A DNA stretch of 27,671 nt from DASYQV01 sp036005125 (GTDB taxonomy: Bacteria > Acidobacteriota > Vicinamibacteria > Vicinamibacterales > UBA2999). A model generated the notes under the pieces. The model searched no databases. It saw only the letters and a program-made list of their open reading frames with translations, and was not told where the DNA came from. Location: the NCBI GenBank assembly GCA_036005125.1, contig DASYQV010000021.1, positions 1 through 27,671 on the forward strand, in the 5' to 3' direction. Positions 1 through 6,013 of the stretch are shown one piece after another. Numbering within the stretch: position 1 is the stretch's first letter; every line of letters starts with the position of its first letter. A program made the translations under genes and the position numbers.

Positions 1-1136
1 CGCGGCCAGATCTCGAACATCCCGTCGATTGCCACCGGCACGATGGGCGCGCGGTGCTGTCTCGAGAGGATCGCCGCTCCCTTCCTGAACTTCTTCACGC
101 CGCCGTCAATGGATCGCTCCCCCTCCGGGAAGAGCAGGAGCACCTTGCCATGCCGAAGCCCGAACGCGCCGGCCCGCATGGCCGGGACCAGGTAGGCGTC
201 GGGATCGAGGGGAACCACGTTCAGCCAGGCCCCCAGCCGCCGCATCAGCGGGCTCTGGAAATACTCGGCCGCGCCAACGAAGAACAGTTCACGGTACACG
301 CGCAACGGCAGCACCGTCGCGACCACAATCGGATCAATGTAGCTCTGGTGGTTCGGGCTGATGATGAACGGGCCCTTGGGCGGCAGCCGCTCCAACCCTT
401 CGACACGCGGGCGGACGAGCACGCGAACGATGATGCGGGCGATCGCGAAGAACGCGAGAGCGCTCAGGGGACGCCGCGCGACCAGCGCGCGAAGGGCCGG
501 CGTAGGCTCGACGTGTTCGAGGAGCGTCGACCAGGATGCGTCGCACCCGTCCGCGCCGTGCTCGCGCGCCTCGCGGAAAGCCTCGGCGAGATCGCGGACG
601 AAGAACGCGGAAAGAGCAACGTCTTCGGAAAGCTCTACTCCGAACCGCCGCTCCAGCGTGGCGAGCAGCCCGACGCGATCCATCGAGTCCAGCCCGAGAT
701 CGAGCTCCAGGCTCGAGTCTGGTCGGACGAGCACGCCGGGCCCCATGACTGATTGAACCGTCGCAACGAGGCGCGCCAGGTGCGGCTCGACCTCCGTCAG
801 CGGTGGCGCGGGCCGCGATGTCGACTGGTACCGGCTCAGGATCTCTTGCCGGTTCAAGCTCCCCGTGGACGTGCGAGGCAGTGGCTCGAACGTGACGTCG
901 AATCCGGCCACTCGCGCGTGGGAGGGAAGCGACTGGCTGAGATTCTCCCACTCGAACCGGATCAGCTCCGTTACGTTGACGATGCGCCGCTGGCGAAGCA
1001 CAGCGACGTCGGGCACCACGATGGCGTGCAGGCGTTCGGGAGCGTGCCCGCCCGGGGCGGTCAGGCCGAGCACGCATACCTCCCGGATGAACGGTGATTG
1101 CTGGTAGTGCGCTTCGACGTCCTGCGCGTTGAACAC
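1..1136 (-). CDS. Headless acyl-activating enzyme / acyl carrier protein / PlsC acyltransferase fusion (3' end outside window)
   Basis: Translation on the minus strand from GTG at 1136 gives about 378 residues and is still open at the left edge. Residues 1-100 match only the C-terminal subdomain of fatty-acid AMP ligases, beginning VFNAQDVEAHYQQSPFIREV and ending with a TSTGSLNRQEI motif that carries the usual late lysine region. An acyl carrier domain follows, with the phosphopantetheine site LGLDSMD. Next comes a PlsC-type acyltransferase with NHQSYIDP (the HX4D motif) and FPEGERS. Aas-like proteins of this sort activate a fatty acid, hold it on the carrier and transfer it to a lysophospholipid at the inner membrane. 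The large adenylation domain is absent: the neighbouring gene stops exactly where homology begins (TAGTG overlap), and I see no ribosome binding site before the GTG. Homology starts mid-domain, so this is either a truncated gene still translated for its carrier and acyltransferase parts, or a rearrangement or assembly junction. Confidence 0.75.
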   Translation of the reverse strand, partial: MFNAQDVEAHYQQSPFIREVCVLGLTAPGGHAPERLHAIVVPDVAVLRQRRIVNVTELIRFEWENLSQSLPSHARVAGFDVTFEPLPRTSTGSLNRQEILSRYQSTSRPAPPLTEVEPHLARLVATVQSVMGPGVLVRPDSSLELDLGLDSMDRVGLLATLERRFGVELSEDVALSAFFVRDLAEAFREAREHGADGCDASWSTLLEHVEPTPALRALVARRPLSALAFFAIARIIVRVLVRPRVEGLERLPPKGPFIISPNHQSYIDPIVVATVLPLRVYRELFFVGAAEYFQSPLMRRLGAWLNVVPLDPDAYLVPAMRAGAFGLRHGKVLLLFPEGERSIDGGVKKFRKGAAILSRQHRAPIVPVAIDGMFEIWP

Positions 1137-1762
1137 TACAGCTTGGACGCGCCGAACCCGTCCACGTGAACCTCGAGCTGATGATTGACACGGATGCCGT
1201 AGATGCCATCCGTACGTGGCGCCGACCCGGACTTCGCCATCGTGTGGACGACGGTCCCATTGACGAGATAGGCGATCTTGTCACCCGTGACGCGCACCTC
1301 GAGCGCGTTGGTCGACTTGCCGGTCGCGTCCGGCTTCTTGACCGCATCGCTCGCCTTCTGCGAGACTTCCTGAGTCGCGTCGCCCTCGCGCGTCTTGACG
1401 AGCCACGTCCCGTCCTGCGCCACCATGAAGTAGGTGTACTGCTGCTTGGCGCCGTCAAGGCCGCTCCCGCCGAAGATCAGGCCGTAATAGTTCGTGTGGC
1501 CGCTGGGCTTCATCAGCGTGAACGTTCCCTTGAGCGAGTAGTTCCCCTTTATCGTGTTGGCGGGATTCCAGTAGACGCCCGCCTGGGGATTGGTCGCATG
1601 GAAGCCGGTCCCCATCGTGACGAACTTGATGTTGCCCGCCGCGTCCGGATCCAGCGCGCTCGTGCTGCGATCGGGACGCACCATCCAGCCTTTCGGTGCC
1701 TGCGCGACCAGCGGAACGACTGCCAAGAGCGCGAGCACTCCAATGACAATGTGGCGCTTCAT
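1136..1762 (-). CDS. Secreted jelly-roll (DUF1080/laminin-G-like) protein
   Basis: The 208-residue protein begins MKRHIVIGVLALLAVVPLVA, a clear signal peptide. I chose ATG 1762 over an upstream in-frame codon because GAGGAGG lies five bases before it. The mature part is rich in beta strands. Its pattern (KGNYSLKGTFTLM, NYYGLIFGG, YTYFMVAQDGTWLVK, NALEVRVTGDKIAYLVNGTV, DGIYGIRVNHQLEVHVDGF) is typical of the concanavalin/LamG-like fold found in 3-keto-disaccharide hydrolase-like (DUF1080) proteins. I see no obvious catalytic residues, so a binding role is as likely as hydrolysis. The stop codon overlaps the GTG of the truncated acyl-activating gene. A complete gene ending inside a broken one suggests that a rearrangement joined them. 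Confidence 0.7.
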   Translation of the reverse strand: MKRHIVIGVLALLAVVPLVAQAPKGWMVRPDRSTSALDPDAAGNIKFVTMGTGFHATNPQAGVYWNPANTIKGNYSLKGTFTLMKPSGHTNYYGLIFGGSGLDGAKQQYTYFMVAQDGTWLVKTREGDATQEVSQKASDAVKKPDATGKSTNALEVRVTGDKIAYLVNGTVVHTMAKSGSAPRTDGIYGIRVNHQLEVHVDGFGASKL

Positions 1763-1869
1763 CTGAACCTCCTCGAGCAATCGCCATGGGATCATACTCT
1801 CGGCTGCGTCGCGTTTGGGAGCCCTTCTCGCGGCGTACCGCAATTTTCCGATGGGCGATTTGTGTTTGG

Positions 1870-1985
1870 CGATCGGTTGGCGATTGGTGATTTGCGATGT
1901 TCAGAGTTATCGGTGATTCACAAATTCAAGATGGATCCGTCAATCGCCAATCAAGGTTCGCAAACCAATCACCAATCACCAATCG
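1870..1985. repeat. Inverted cluster of GATTGGT words upstream of the FHA gene
   Basis: The gap 1763-1997 has no gene. At 1870-1898 the words GGCGATTGGTGATTTGCGA run forward; at 1941-1985 the complementary words (ATCGCCAATC, ACCAATCACCAATCACCAAT) run back, so the two arms could pair imperfectly. The array ends one base before the TAAAAT box of the FHA gene. Two other loci in the window have the same design with a different word (3036-3172 and 7609-7675). Confidence 0.7.
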
Positions 1986-1991
1986 TAAAAT
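1986..1991 (+). promoter_or_regulatory. Putative -10 box (TAAAAT) for a leaderless GTG start
   Basis: TAAAAT is followed by six bases and then the GTG of the FHA gene, so the expected transcription start falls on the start codon. There is no ribosome binding site. A similar box and spacing occurs before 7700 and, on the minus strand, before 3013. Confidence 0.5.
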
Positions 1992-1997
1992 GATTTT

Positions 1998-2297
1998 GTG
2001 TGGATCCTGCGAACGGTGGGCGATTCGGCCGATATACAGACGTTTCGCGTCGTTCCGGGCGGCGTCCGCACGATTGGACGAGCCACCGGCGCCGACTTCA
2101 TCGTCGACGCCGCGCTCGTGTCCCGCATCCACTGCCGCGTCACAGCGCTGCCGAGCGGCGAGCTCGAGGTCACCGACCTCGATAGCACCAACGGTACGTT
2201 CGTCAACGGCACGCGCGTCAAGACCGCCCGGCTCACGACCGGCGATCGACTGAAGGTCGGGCGAGTGGAGCTCGTCGCCATGAGAGACGCTGGATGA
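1998..2297 (+). CDS. Small FHA-domain protein
   Basis: This 99-residue protein consists almost entirely of one forkhead-associated domain. The phosphothreonine-binding signature is intact: GR at residues 27-28, SRIH at 42-45, and STNGTFVNG from residue 63. FHA domains bind phosphothreonine peptides made by Ser/Thr kinases, which fits a cytoplasmic signalling adaptor. The GTG start follows a TAAAAT box by six bases, so translation is probably leaderless. The only kinase-like gene nearby (4718-5635) has lost its catalytic residues, so the kinase partner is probably encoded elsewhere. The stop codon's last base begins a palindrome. Confidence 0.85.
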   Translation: MWILRTVGDSADIQTFRVVPGGVRTIGRATGADFIVDAALVSRIHCRVTALPSGELEVTDLDSTNGTFVNGTRVKTARLTTGDRLKVGRVELVAMRDAG

Positions 2298-2320
2298 CCG
2301 CGGGTCTGAAGACCCGCGGT
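2297..2320. terminator. UNAA-loop palindrome at the end of the FHA gene
   Basis: Arms ACCGCGGGTC (2297-2306) and GACCCGCGGT (2311-2320) pair perfectly over 10 bp around the loop TGAA. It starts on the last base of the FHA stop codon and lies between convergent genes, which suggests termination or 3' end protection. There is no U-run. It belongs to the palindrome family also found at 4631, 4659, 9583-9662, 13111 and 24001. Confidence 0.6.
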
Positions 2321-2350
2321 TACCCTGCAGCCGCAGGCCGCGCGACGCAT

Positions 2351-3013
2351 CTACCGCGCACGCTGCGATGCGAGGTACTCCAGCACAAACGGGTTGGTGG
2401 ATTTCTCCCGGCCGATTGTCGTGTCCGGCCCATGACCCGGATGCACCACGCAGGCGTCGCCGAGCGGGAAGAGCACCTGGGTAATCGATCGCATCAGCGT
2501 GTCGTAATCGCCGCCTGGAAGGTCGGTTCTCCCGATCGATCCGGCGAACAGCGTGTCTCCGACGAACAGCTCGCGGCCAGGCTCGCCTGCCTTTCCCAGC
2601 TGCAGACACACGCCGCCCGGGCAGTGGCCCGGTGTGTGGTGGACATGGACGATGTAGTCGCCGAACGCGATCGGCGATCCGTCGTAGAAGACGTCGATGG
2701 GTGGCAGCGTCTCCACGCGCAGGCCGAACATCGCACCCTGCTGCACCGCGCGCTCGTACAGGAAGAGATCGTCTTTGTGCAGGTAGACCGGCACGCCAAG
2801 CTCCCGCTTGGCGGACGCGACGCCCGTCACGTGATCGACGTGCGCATGCGTCAGCAGGATGAAGCGCACGGCGAGCCGATGCTCACCAACCGCCGCGAGG
2901 AGCGCCGCAACCTCGTCGCCCGGATCGATCACGACCGCCTCGCGCGTCCGCTCGCAGCCGACGACGAAGCCGTTCTTGTAGAAGGGCGGCGCGGCCCTGA
3001 CCTCGAGAATCAT
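2351..3013 (-). CDS. Metallo-beta-lactamase-fold hydrolase (glyoxalase II-like)
   Basis: The 220-residue protein carries a complete set of metal ligands: HAHVDH at residues 56-61, TPGHCPGG with H130, GDTLF with D153, and PGHGPDT with H194. GRTDLPGGDY is typical of the short YcbL/GloB-like branch, which hydrolyses thioesters such as S-lactoylglutathione, or related substrates. It lacks the long C-terminal domain of classical glyoxalase II. I prefer ATG 3013 to ATG 3040: the upstream codon lies in a word-repeat arm, whereas 3013 follows a TAAGAT box by eight bases and begins at conserved sequence. It is divergent from the receiver-like gene. The true substrate cannot be told from sequence. Confidence 0.85.
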   Translation of the reverse strand: MILEVRAAPPFYKNGFVVGCERTREAVVIDPGDEVAALLAAVGEHRLAVRFILLTHAHVDHVTGVASAKRELGVPVYLHKDDLFLYERAVQQGAMFGLRVETLPPIDVFYDGSPIAFGDYIVHVHHTPGHCPGGVCLQLGKAGEPGRELFVGDTLFAGSIGRTDLPGGDYDTLMRSITQVLFPLGDACVVHPGHGPDTTIGREKSTNPFVLEYLASQRAR

Positions 3014-3021
3014 CAGATACA

Positions 3022-3027
3022 ATCTTA
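3022..3027 (-). promoter_or_regulatory. Putative -10 box (TAAGAT) for the MBL-fold gene
   Basis: On the minus strand TAAGAT is followed by eight bases and ATG 3013, giving an essentially leaderless transcript. The CTGATGC word array lies a few bases upstream. Confidence 0.5.
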
Positions 3028-3035
3028 CGCTGGAA

Positions 3036-3172
3036 GGCATCAGGGATCAGGCATCAGGCATCAGGGCTGTCTCAGGGATCAGGGCTGACTGATGCCTGCC
3101 TGATGCCTCCTGATGCCTGATGCCTCCTGATGCCTGATGCCTGCTGATGCCTGATGCCTGATCCCTGATGCC
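3036..3172. repeat. Inverted array of CTGATGC words between divergent genes
   Basis: A perfect 29-bp inverted repeat (3036-3064 with 3144-3172) made of the word CTGATGC and its complement. More copies of the word fill the right half of the interior. The array fills the divergent gap. ATG codons sit at matching places in the two arms: 3168 forward, which starts the receiver-like protein, and 3040 reverse, an alternative start of the MBL protein. Confidence 0.8.
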
Positions 3173-3527
3173 TACGATGATCCTTTGTGCCGTCGACGAT
3201 CTCATGTTCGCGACCAAGATCTCGACCGCGGCGAAGTCGCTGCAGCGGGAGATCGCGTTCGAGCGCAATCCCGAGCGCGTGGTGTCGCGCGTGCGCCAGG
3301 AACGGCCGTCGCTCGTCATCTTCGACCTGAACAGCTCAAAGCTCCGGCCGCTCGACGCCATCCGGGCCATCAAAACCGACCCCGACCTGACCGCCACGCG
3401 GACGCTGGGCTACGTCTCGCACGTGCAGGCCGACGTCATCGCCGCCGCGCGCCGCGCGGGCTGCGATGAGGTCCTCGCGCGCTCCGCCTTCTCGTCGCGC
3501 CTCGGCGAGATCCTCGCAGACGGCTGA
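3168..3527 (+). CDS. Receiver-like (response-regulator) single-domain protein, probably degenerate
   Basis: The protein has 119 residues, the length of a lone CheY-like receiver. It keeps the acidic pair (D10, D11), a candidate phosphoacceptor D53 in VIFDLN, and S84 at the switch Thr/Ser position. The invariant lysine after beta-5 is R105 in EVLARSAF. Loss of that lysine usually weakens phosphorylation-driven switching, so it may be a pseudo-receiver. No output domain or histidine kinase is nearby. The start ATG lies in the word-repeat arm; an ATG nine bases downstream is an alternative. The stop TGA coincides with the left end of the composite inverted-repeat element. Confidence 0.65.
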   Translation: MPTMILCAVDDLMFATKISTAAKSLQREIAFERNPERVVSRVRQERPSLVIFDLNSSKLRPLDAIRAIKTDPDLTATRTLGYVSHVQADVIAAARRAGCDEVLARSAFSSRLGEILADG

Positions 3528-3671
3528 CCAGACGGGGGCTCTGCGCTGATAGGCCAGCAGAGCGCATACCTGGTCAGCCGCCAGCGTTTTTTTGGCGCGC
3601 TCCGCGCGCCTAGTCCGTTATGCGGTCCACCAAAGGGGCAAAATTCTCGTTGGGAGCCGCATAACGGACTA
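3525..3671. mobile_element. Composite inverted-repeat element, copy 1
   Basis: Module II (3521-3580) has perfect outer arms CGGCTGACCAG / CTGGTCAGCCG and an inner stem GCTCTGC / GCAGAGC. After CCAGC and a T-run comes a hairpin, GGCGCGC-TCC-GCGCGCC (3594-3610). Module I (3611-3671) follows, with perfect 15-bp terminal repeats TAGTCCGTTATGCGG / CCGCATAACGGACTA. The same modules occur in the same order on the opposite strand at 13144-13334. The element spans exactly from the stop codon of the receiver-like gene to the A of the dehydratase ATG. It encodes no protein and looks like a non-autonomous (MITE-like) element with TA ends. Confidence 0.7.
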
Positions 3672-4630
3672 TGATTCCCACGCTCGACGTCCTCGCGGCC
3701 CGTCGGCGTCTCCAGGATCACCTTCCGCCCGCTCCACTCCACGCATCCGCGTGGCTGTCGCACCATGCAGGGGCACGTGTCTCGCTCAAGCTGGAGTCGA
3801 TGCAGGTCACCGGCTCGTTCAAGATCCGCGGCGCGCTGAATGCGCTGTTGAAGCTGGGAGCGAATTACGACAGGGAGATCGTCACATCCTCGGCAGGTAA
3901 TCACGGCCGGGCGATTGCCTACGCGGCCGAGATGCTCGGTATGCGCGCCGTCGTGTTCACGCCCCGCGACGCGGCCGAGACCAAGGTGGCTGCGATTCGC
4001 CGGCACGGCGCGACGCTGAAGCAGGTGCCGGGACGCTACGACGAGGCCGAGTTGGCCGCCAAACGTTACGCCGAGGAAACCGGCGCGACGTTCATTTCTC
4101 CGTACAACCATCCGGACGTCGTGGCCGGCGGCGGGACGATTGCCTTCGAGATTCTCGACGTCGCGCCCGATGTCGACACGCTGGTCGTCCCGATTGGCGG
4201 CGGCGGCTTGATCAGCGGGATTGCCATTGCCGCCAGGGCCGTCGTGCCGTCGATCCGAATCGTGGGCGTCGAAGCGGAGGCCTCGCCGGCCATGACGGCC
4301 AGCCTCCGCAACGGCCGTATCACGGTGATCGACCCGCAGCCCACGATTGCCGATGGTCTCGGCGGCAACGTCGATCCGGAGACGATCACGTTTCCGATCA
4401 TCCAACGCCACGTGGACGAGGTGGTGACGGTCAGCGACGCGGAGTTGCTCGCCGCGATTCGTGGTCTGGTGCGCGAGGAGCATCTGATTGCCGAGGGTGC
4501 GGGCGCCGCTGCGACCGCGGCCGTGGTGGCCGGAAGGGCTGGTCCGGGACAAAGGATCGTCGCGCTCGTCTCGGGCGCGAACATCGACGCCGCGCGGCTG
4601 GTGGAGATTCTCGGTGCCAGACGTACGTAG
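3671..4630 (+). CDS. Threonine/serine dehydratase family PLP enzyme
   Basis: The 319-residue protein is a fold-type II pyridoxal-phosphate enzyme. K51 in SFKIRGA is the Schiff-base lysine, SSAGNHG (residues 73-79) binds the substrate carboxylate, and GGGGLISG (176-183) is the phosphate-binding loop. AEGAGAAATAA near the C-terminus is typical of threonine ammonia-lyases. The length matches catabolic threonine dehydratase or serine racemase, without the regulatory ACT domains of biosynthetic IlvA. It would deaminate threonine to 2-oxobutanoate, or serine to pyruvate; the sequence does not decide between these. The A of the start codon is the last base of the composite element, and I see no ribosome binding site, so expression probably depends on the element. 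Confidence 0.88.
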   Translation: MIPTLDVLAARRRLQDHLPPAPLHASAWLSHHAGARVSLKLESMQVTGSFKIRGALNALLKLGANYDREIVTSSAGNHGRAIAYAAEMLGMRAVVFTPRDAAETKVAAIRRHGATLKQVPGRYDEAELAAKRYAEETGATFISPYNHPDVVAGGGTIAFEILDVAPDVDTLVVPIGGGGLISGIAIAARAVVPSIRIVGVEAEASPAMTASLRNGRITVIDPQPTIADGLGGNVDPETITFPIIQRHVDEVVTVSDAELLAAIRGLVREEHLIAEGAGAAATAAVVAGRAGPGQRIVALVSGANIDAARLVEILGARRT

Positions 4631-4650
4631 GGCGGAACTTTAGTTCGCCG
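4631..4650. terminator. Palindrome after the dehydratase stop codon
   Basis: GGCGGAAC-TTTA-GTTCGCC follows directly on the TAG stop. It can fold with one bulge around the loop TTTA, so it is another member of the palindrome family found after stop codons here. Confidence 0.45.
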
Positions 4651-4658
4651 CCACTTGC

Positions 4659-4710
4659 GCCGGGTCTAACCAGTCAAGGGCTCTGCCGCATAACGGGCTA
4701 AAGACCCGGC
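4659..4710. mobile_element. 34-bp derivative of the composite element inside a palindrome loop
   Basis: Arms GCCGGGTC (4659-4666) and GACCCGGC (4703-4710) are perfect. Between them lies a segment that starts TAACCAGTCAAGGGCTCTG, the left end of the composite element, and ends CCGCATAACGGGCTA, its right end. Removing 32 bases, including one TA, restores GCCGGGTC-TAAA-GACCCGGC, an intact member of the palindrome family. That is what insertion with TA duplication, followed by internal deletion, would leave. Confidence 0.65.
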
Positions 4711-4717
4711 CTACGTC

Positions 4718-5635
4718 TTACCCGCGCGACATCCACCAGACGACGAGCGCCGCCGCCACGAGGATGACGATCGTCAGCAGCAGCACTCGACCGACGTTCG
4801 CGGAGCGTGCCGGAGCAATCTCGTCCTCCTCTGCCCCGATGCCACGCACGTCGAGGATGGCTGCAACGCTTCGCAGCTCCGCGGCAAGCGTTGCCGCGCT
4901 CTGAATGCGCCGGTCGGGGTTTGGCGCCACGGCGCGCAGCACGAGCTCGTCGACCTCCGTGGGCACGGCGGGGTTCGACGCGCTCGGCGCCGCGGCCCCC
5001 TTGTGCATCGGACGCCTCGTCGTGAGCATCTCGTACAGCACCGCGCCGACCGAGTAGATGTCGGATCGATCGTCAGGTGTCTCGCCCCTCGCTTCCTCGG
5101 GCGAGTCGTAATCGCGAAGCCGCATGCCGTCCGGCCCCTGTTCGAATCCGCCGGAGGAGGCAAGCTCGAATGCAGGAATCTTGGTGCGACCTTTGGCCGT
5201 GATGACGATGGTGTCGGGGCTGAGGCCGCCGTGATTGAAGCCGGCCGCATGCGCCTCCGCCACCCCGTCGGCAATCTGAATAGCGAGCTCGACCGCGCGG
5301 CGCACGTTCATCGGCCGGCCCGCGGCCTCCCGCCGCAGCGACTGTCCCGTCAGGAACTCGAAGACGAGAAACAGCCGCCCCTCGTGCTCGCCGGCATCGA
5401 AGAGCGCGGTGACGTTGGGATGTGAGATGACCGTGAGGGCGCGGACGCTCTCGAGAATCCGTTCTCGTGACGCCCGGTCCGGTGGGTAATCGGCCGGCAG
5501 CAGCCGCACGGTCACCGTGCGGCCCAGCCGCGTATCGCGTGCGCGGTACAGGTCACCAGGGCCCGACGGTTCGAGCCGCTCCAGCAGGTTGTAGTGCTTG
5601 ACCGCGCCCAGCGGGGCTGGGACGCTCGCGTTCAT
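4718..5635 (-). CDS. Membrane-anchored pseudokinase (Ser/Thr kinase fold)
   Basis: The 305-residue protein has the overall Hanks-type kinase layout: YNLLERL at the N-lobe start, SHPNVTALFDAGE, LVFEFLTGQSL, SPEEARGE in place of the APE motif, and DRSDIYSVGAVLYEMLT. The catalytic residues are gone. The VAIK lysine is R44 (VTVR), HRDLKPxN reads HGGLSPDT (residues 135-142), and DFG reads AFE (155-157). The glycine loop is also poor. Residues 283-302 form one transmembrane helix, so the kinase-like domain would sit in the cytoplasm with the tail buried. It should not transfer phosphate and may act as a scaffold or binding module. ATG 5635 overlaps the preceding stop as TGATG, with AGGTGAG upstream, so the two genes are translationally coupled. 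Confidence 0.85.
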   Translation of the reverse strand: MNASVPAPLGAVKHYNLLERLEPSGPGDLYRARDTRLGRTVTVRLLPADYPPDRASRERILESVRALTVISHPNVTALFDAGEHEGRLFLVFEFLTGQSLRREAAGRPMNVRRAVELAIQIADGVAEAHAAGFNHGGLSPDTIVITAKGRTKIPAFELASSGGFEQGPDGMRLRDYDSPEEARGETPDDRSDIYSVGAVLYEMLTTRRPMHKGAAAPSASNPAVPTEVDELVLRAVAPNPDRRIQSAATLAAELRSVAAILDVRGIGAEEDEIAPARSANVGRVLLLTIVILVAAALVVWWMSRG

Positions 5636-5904
5636 CACTCACCTGAAGTATGTCTCCCATGACGGTCGAGCTCGATGACACTTTGCACGAGTTCCTTCGC
5701 ATCGCCGATCTGCTCGAGCACGAGCGCGATGTCCATCTTCGGGCGACCGGGCATGCGTGCGCTCTGACAGTAGACGCCGTGCTGACCGACGAGCGCGAGC
5801 GCGTCGGTCAGAAGGTCGAGCGCCACCGCGAGCCGCCCGTTCGAGCGGCCCATCATCGTCTCGTGGGTCTCGAGCGCGTCGTGATGCTTGCTGAAGACCG
5901 ACAT
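5635..5904 (-). CDS. Small helical protein coupled to the pseudokinase, family not recognised
   Basis: This 89-residue protein appears mostly alpha-helical: residues 4-45 and 57-80 contain regular hydrophobic spacing (RLAVALDLLTDALALVG; DIALVLEQIGDAKELVQSVI). Between them is a polar turn with the single cysteine (VYCQSARMPGRPKMD). There is no signal peptide or membrane segment. The stop codon overlaps the pseudokinase start by one base, so the two are probably made together and may interact. I cannot assign a function. Coding is supported by the overlap and by its uninterrupted frame, not by recognised homology. Confidence 0.6.
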   Translation of the reverse strand: MSVFSKHHDALETHETMMGRSNGRLAVALDLLTDALALVGQHGVYCQSARMPGRPKMDIALVLEQIGDAKELVQSVIELDRHGRHTSGE

Positions 5905-5964
5905 TTACTGGACCGTATCAACAGAAGGTGATGGCACAACAAGAGGCCCTTTGACCGCGCTCTC

Positions 5965-5989
5965 CGGGCCGTTCCAACGGAACGGCCCG
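5965..5989. terminator. Strong hairpin between the SDR gene and the small-protein gene
   Basis: CGGGCCGTTCC and GGAACGGCCCG form a perfect 11-bp stem with a 3-base loop. It lies downstream of the SDR stop codon (6014) and upstream of the small helical gene, both on the minus strand. No U-run follows on the minus strand, so termination by this hairpin alone is uncertain. Confidence 0.5.
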
Positions 5990-6013
5990 CTTAGACTTTC
6001 GAGGCAGACTCCA

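Noticed and set aside
334..1458. A 374-codon minus-strand frame across the first two genes.
   Set aside because: It is Arg/Ser/Pro-rich and out of frame with the acyl carrier and PlsC motifs that define the real gene.
3036..3172. Possible CRISPR array.
   Set aside because: The repeated word is only about 7 nt, occurs in both directions and has no spacers of constant length.
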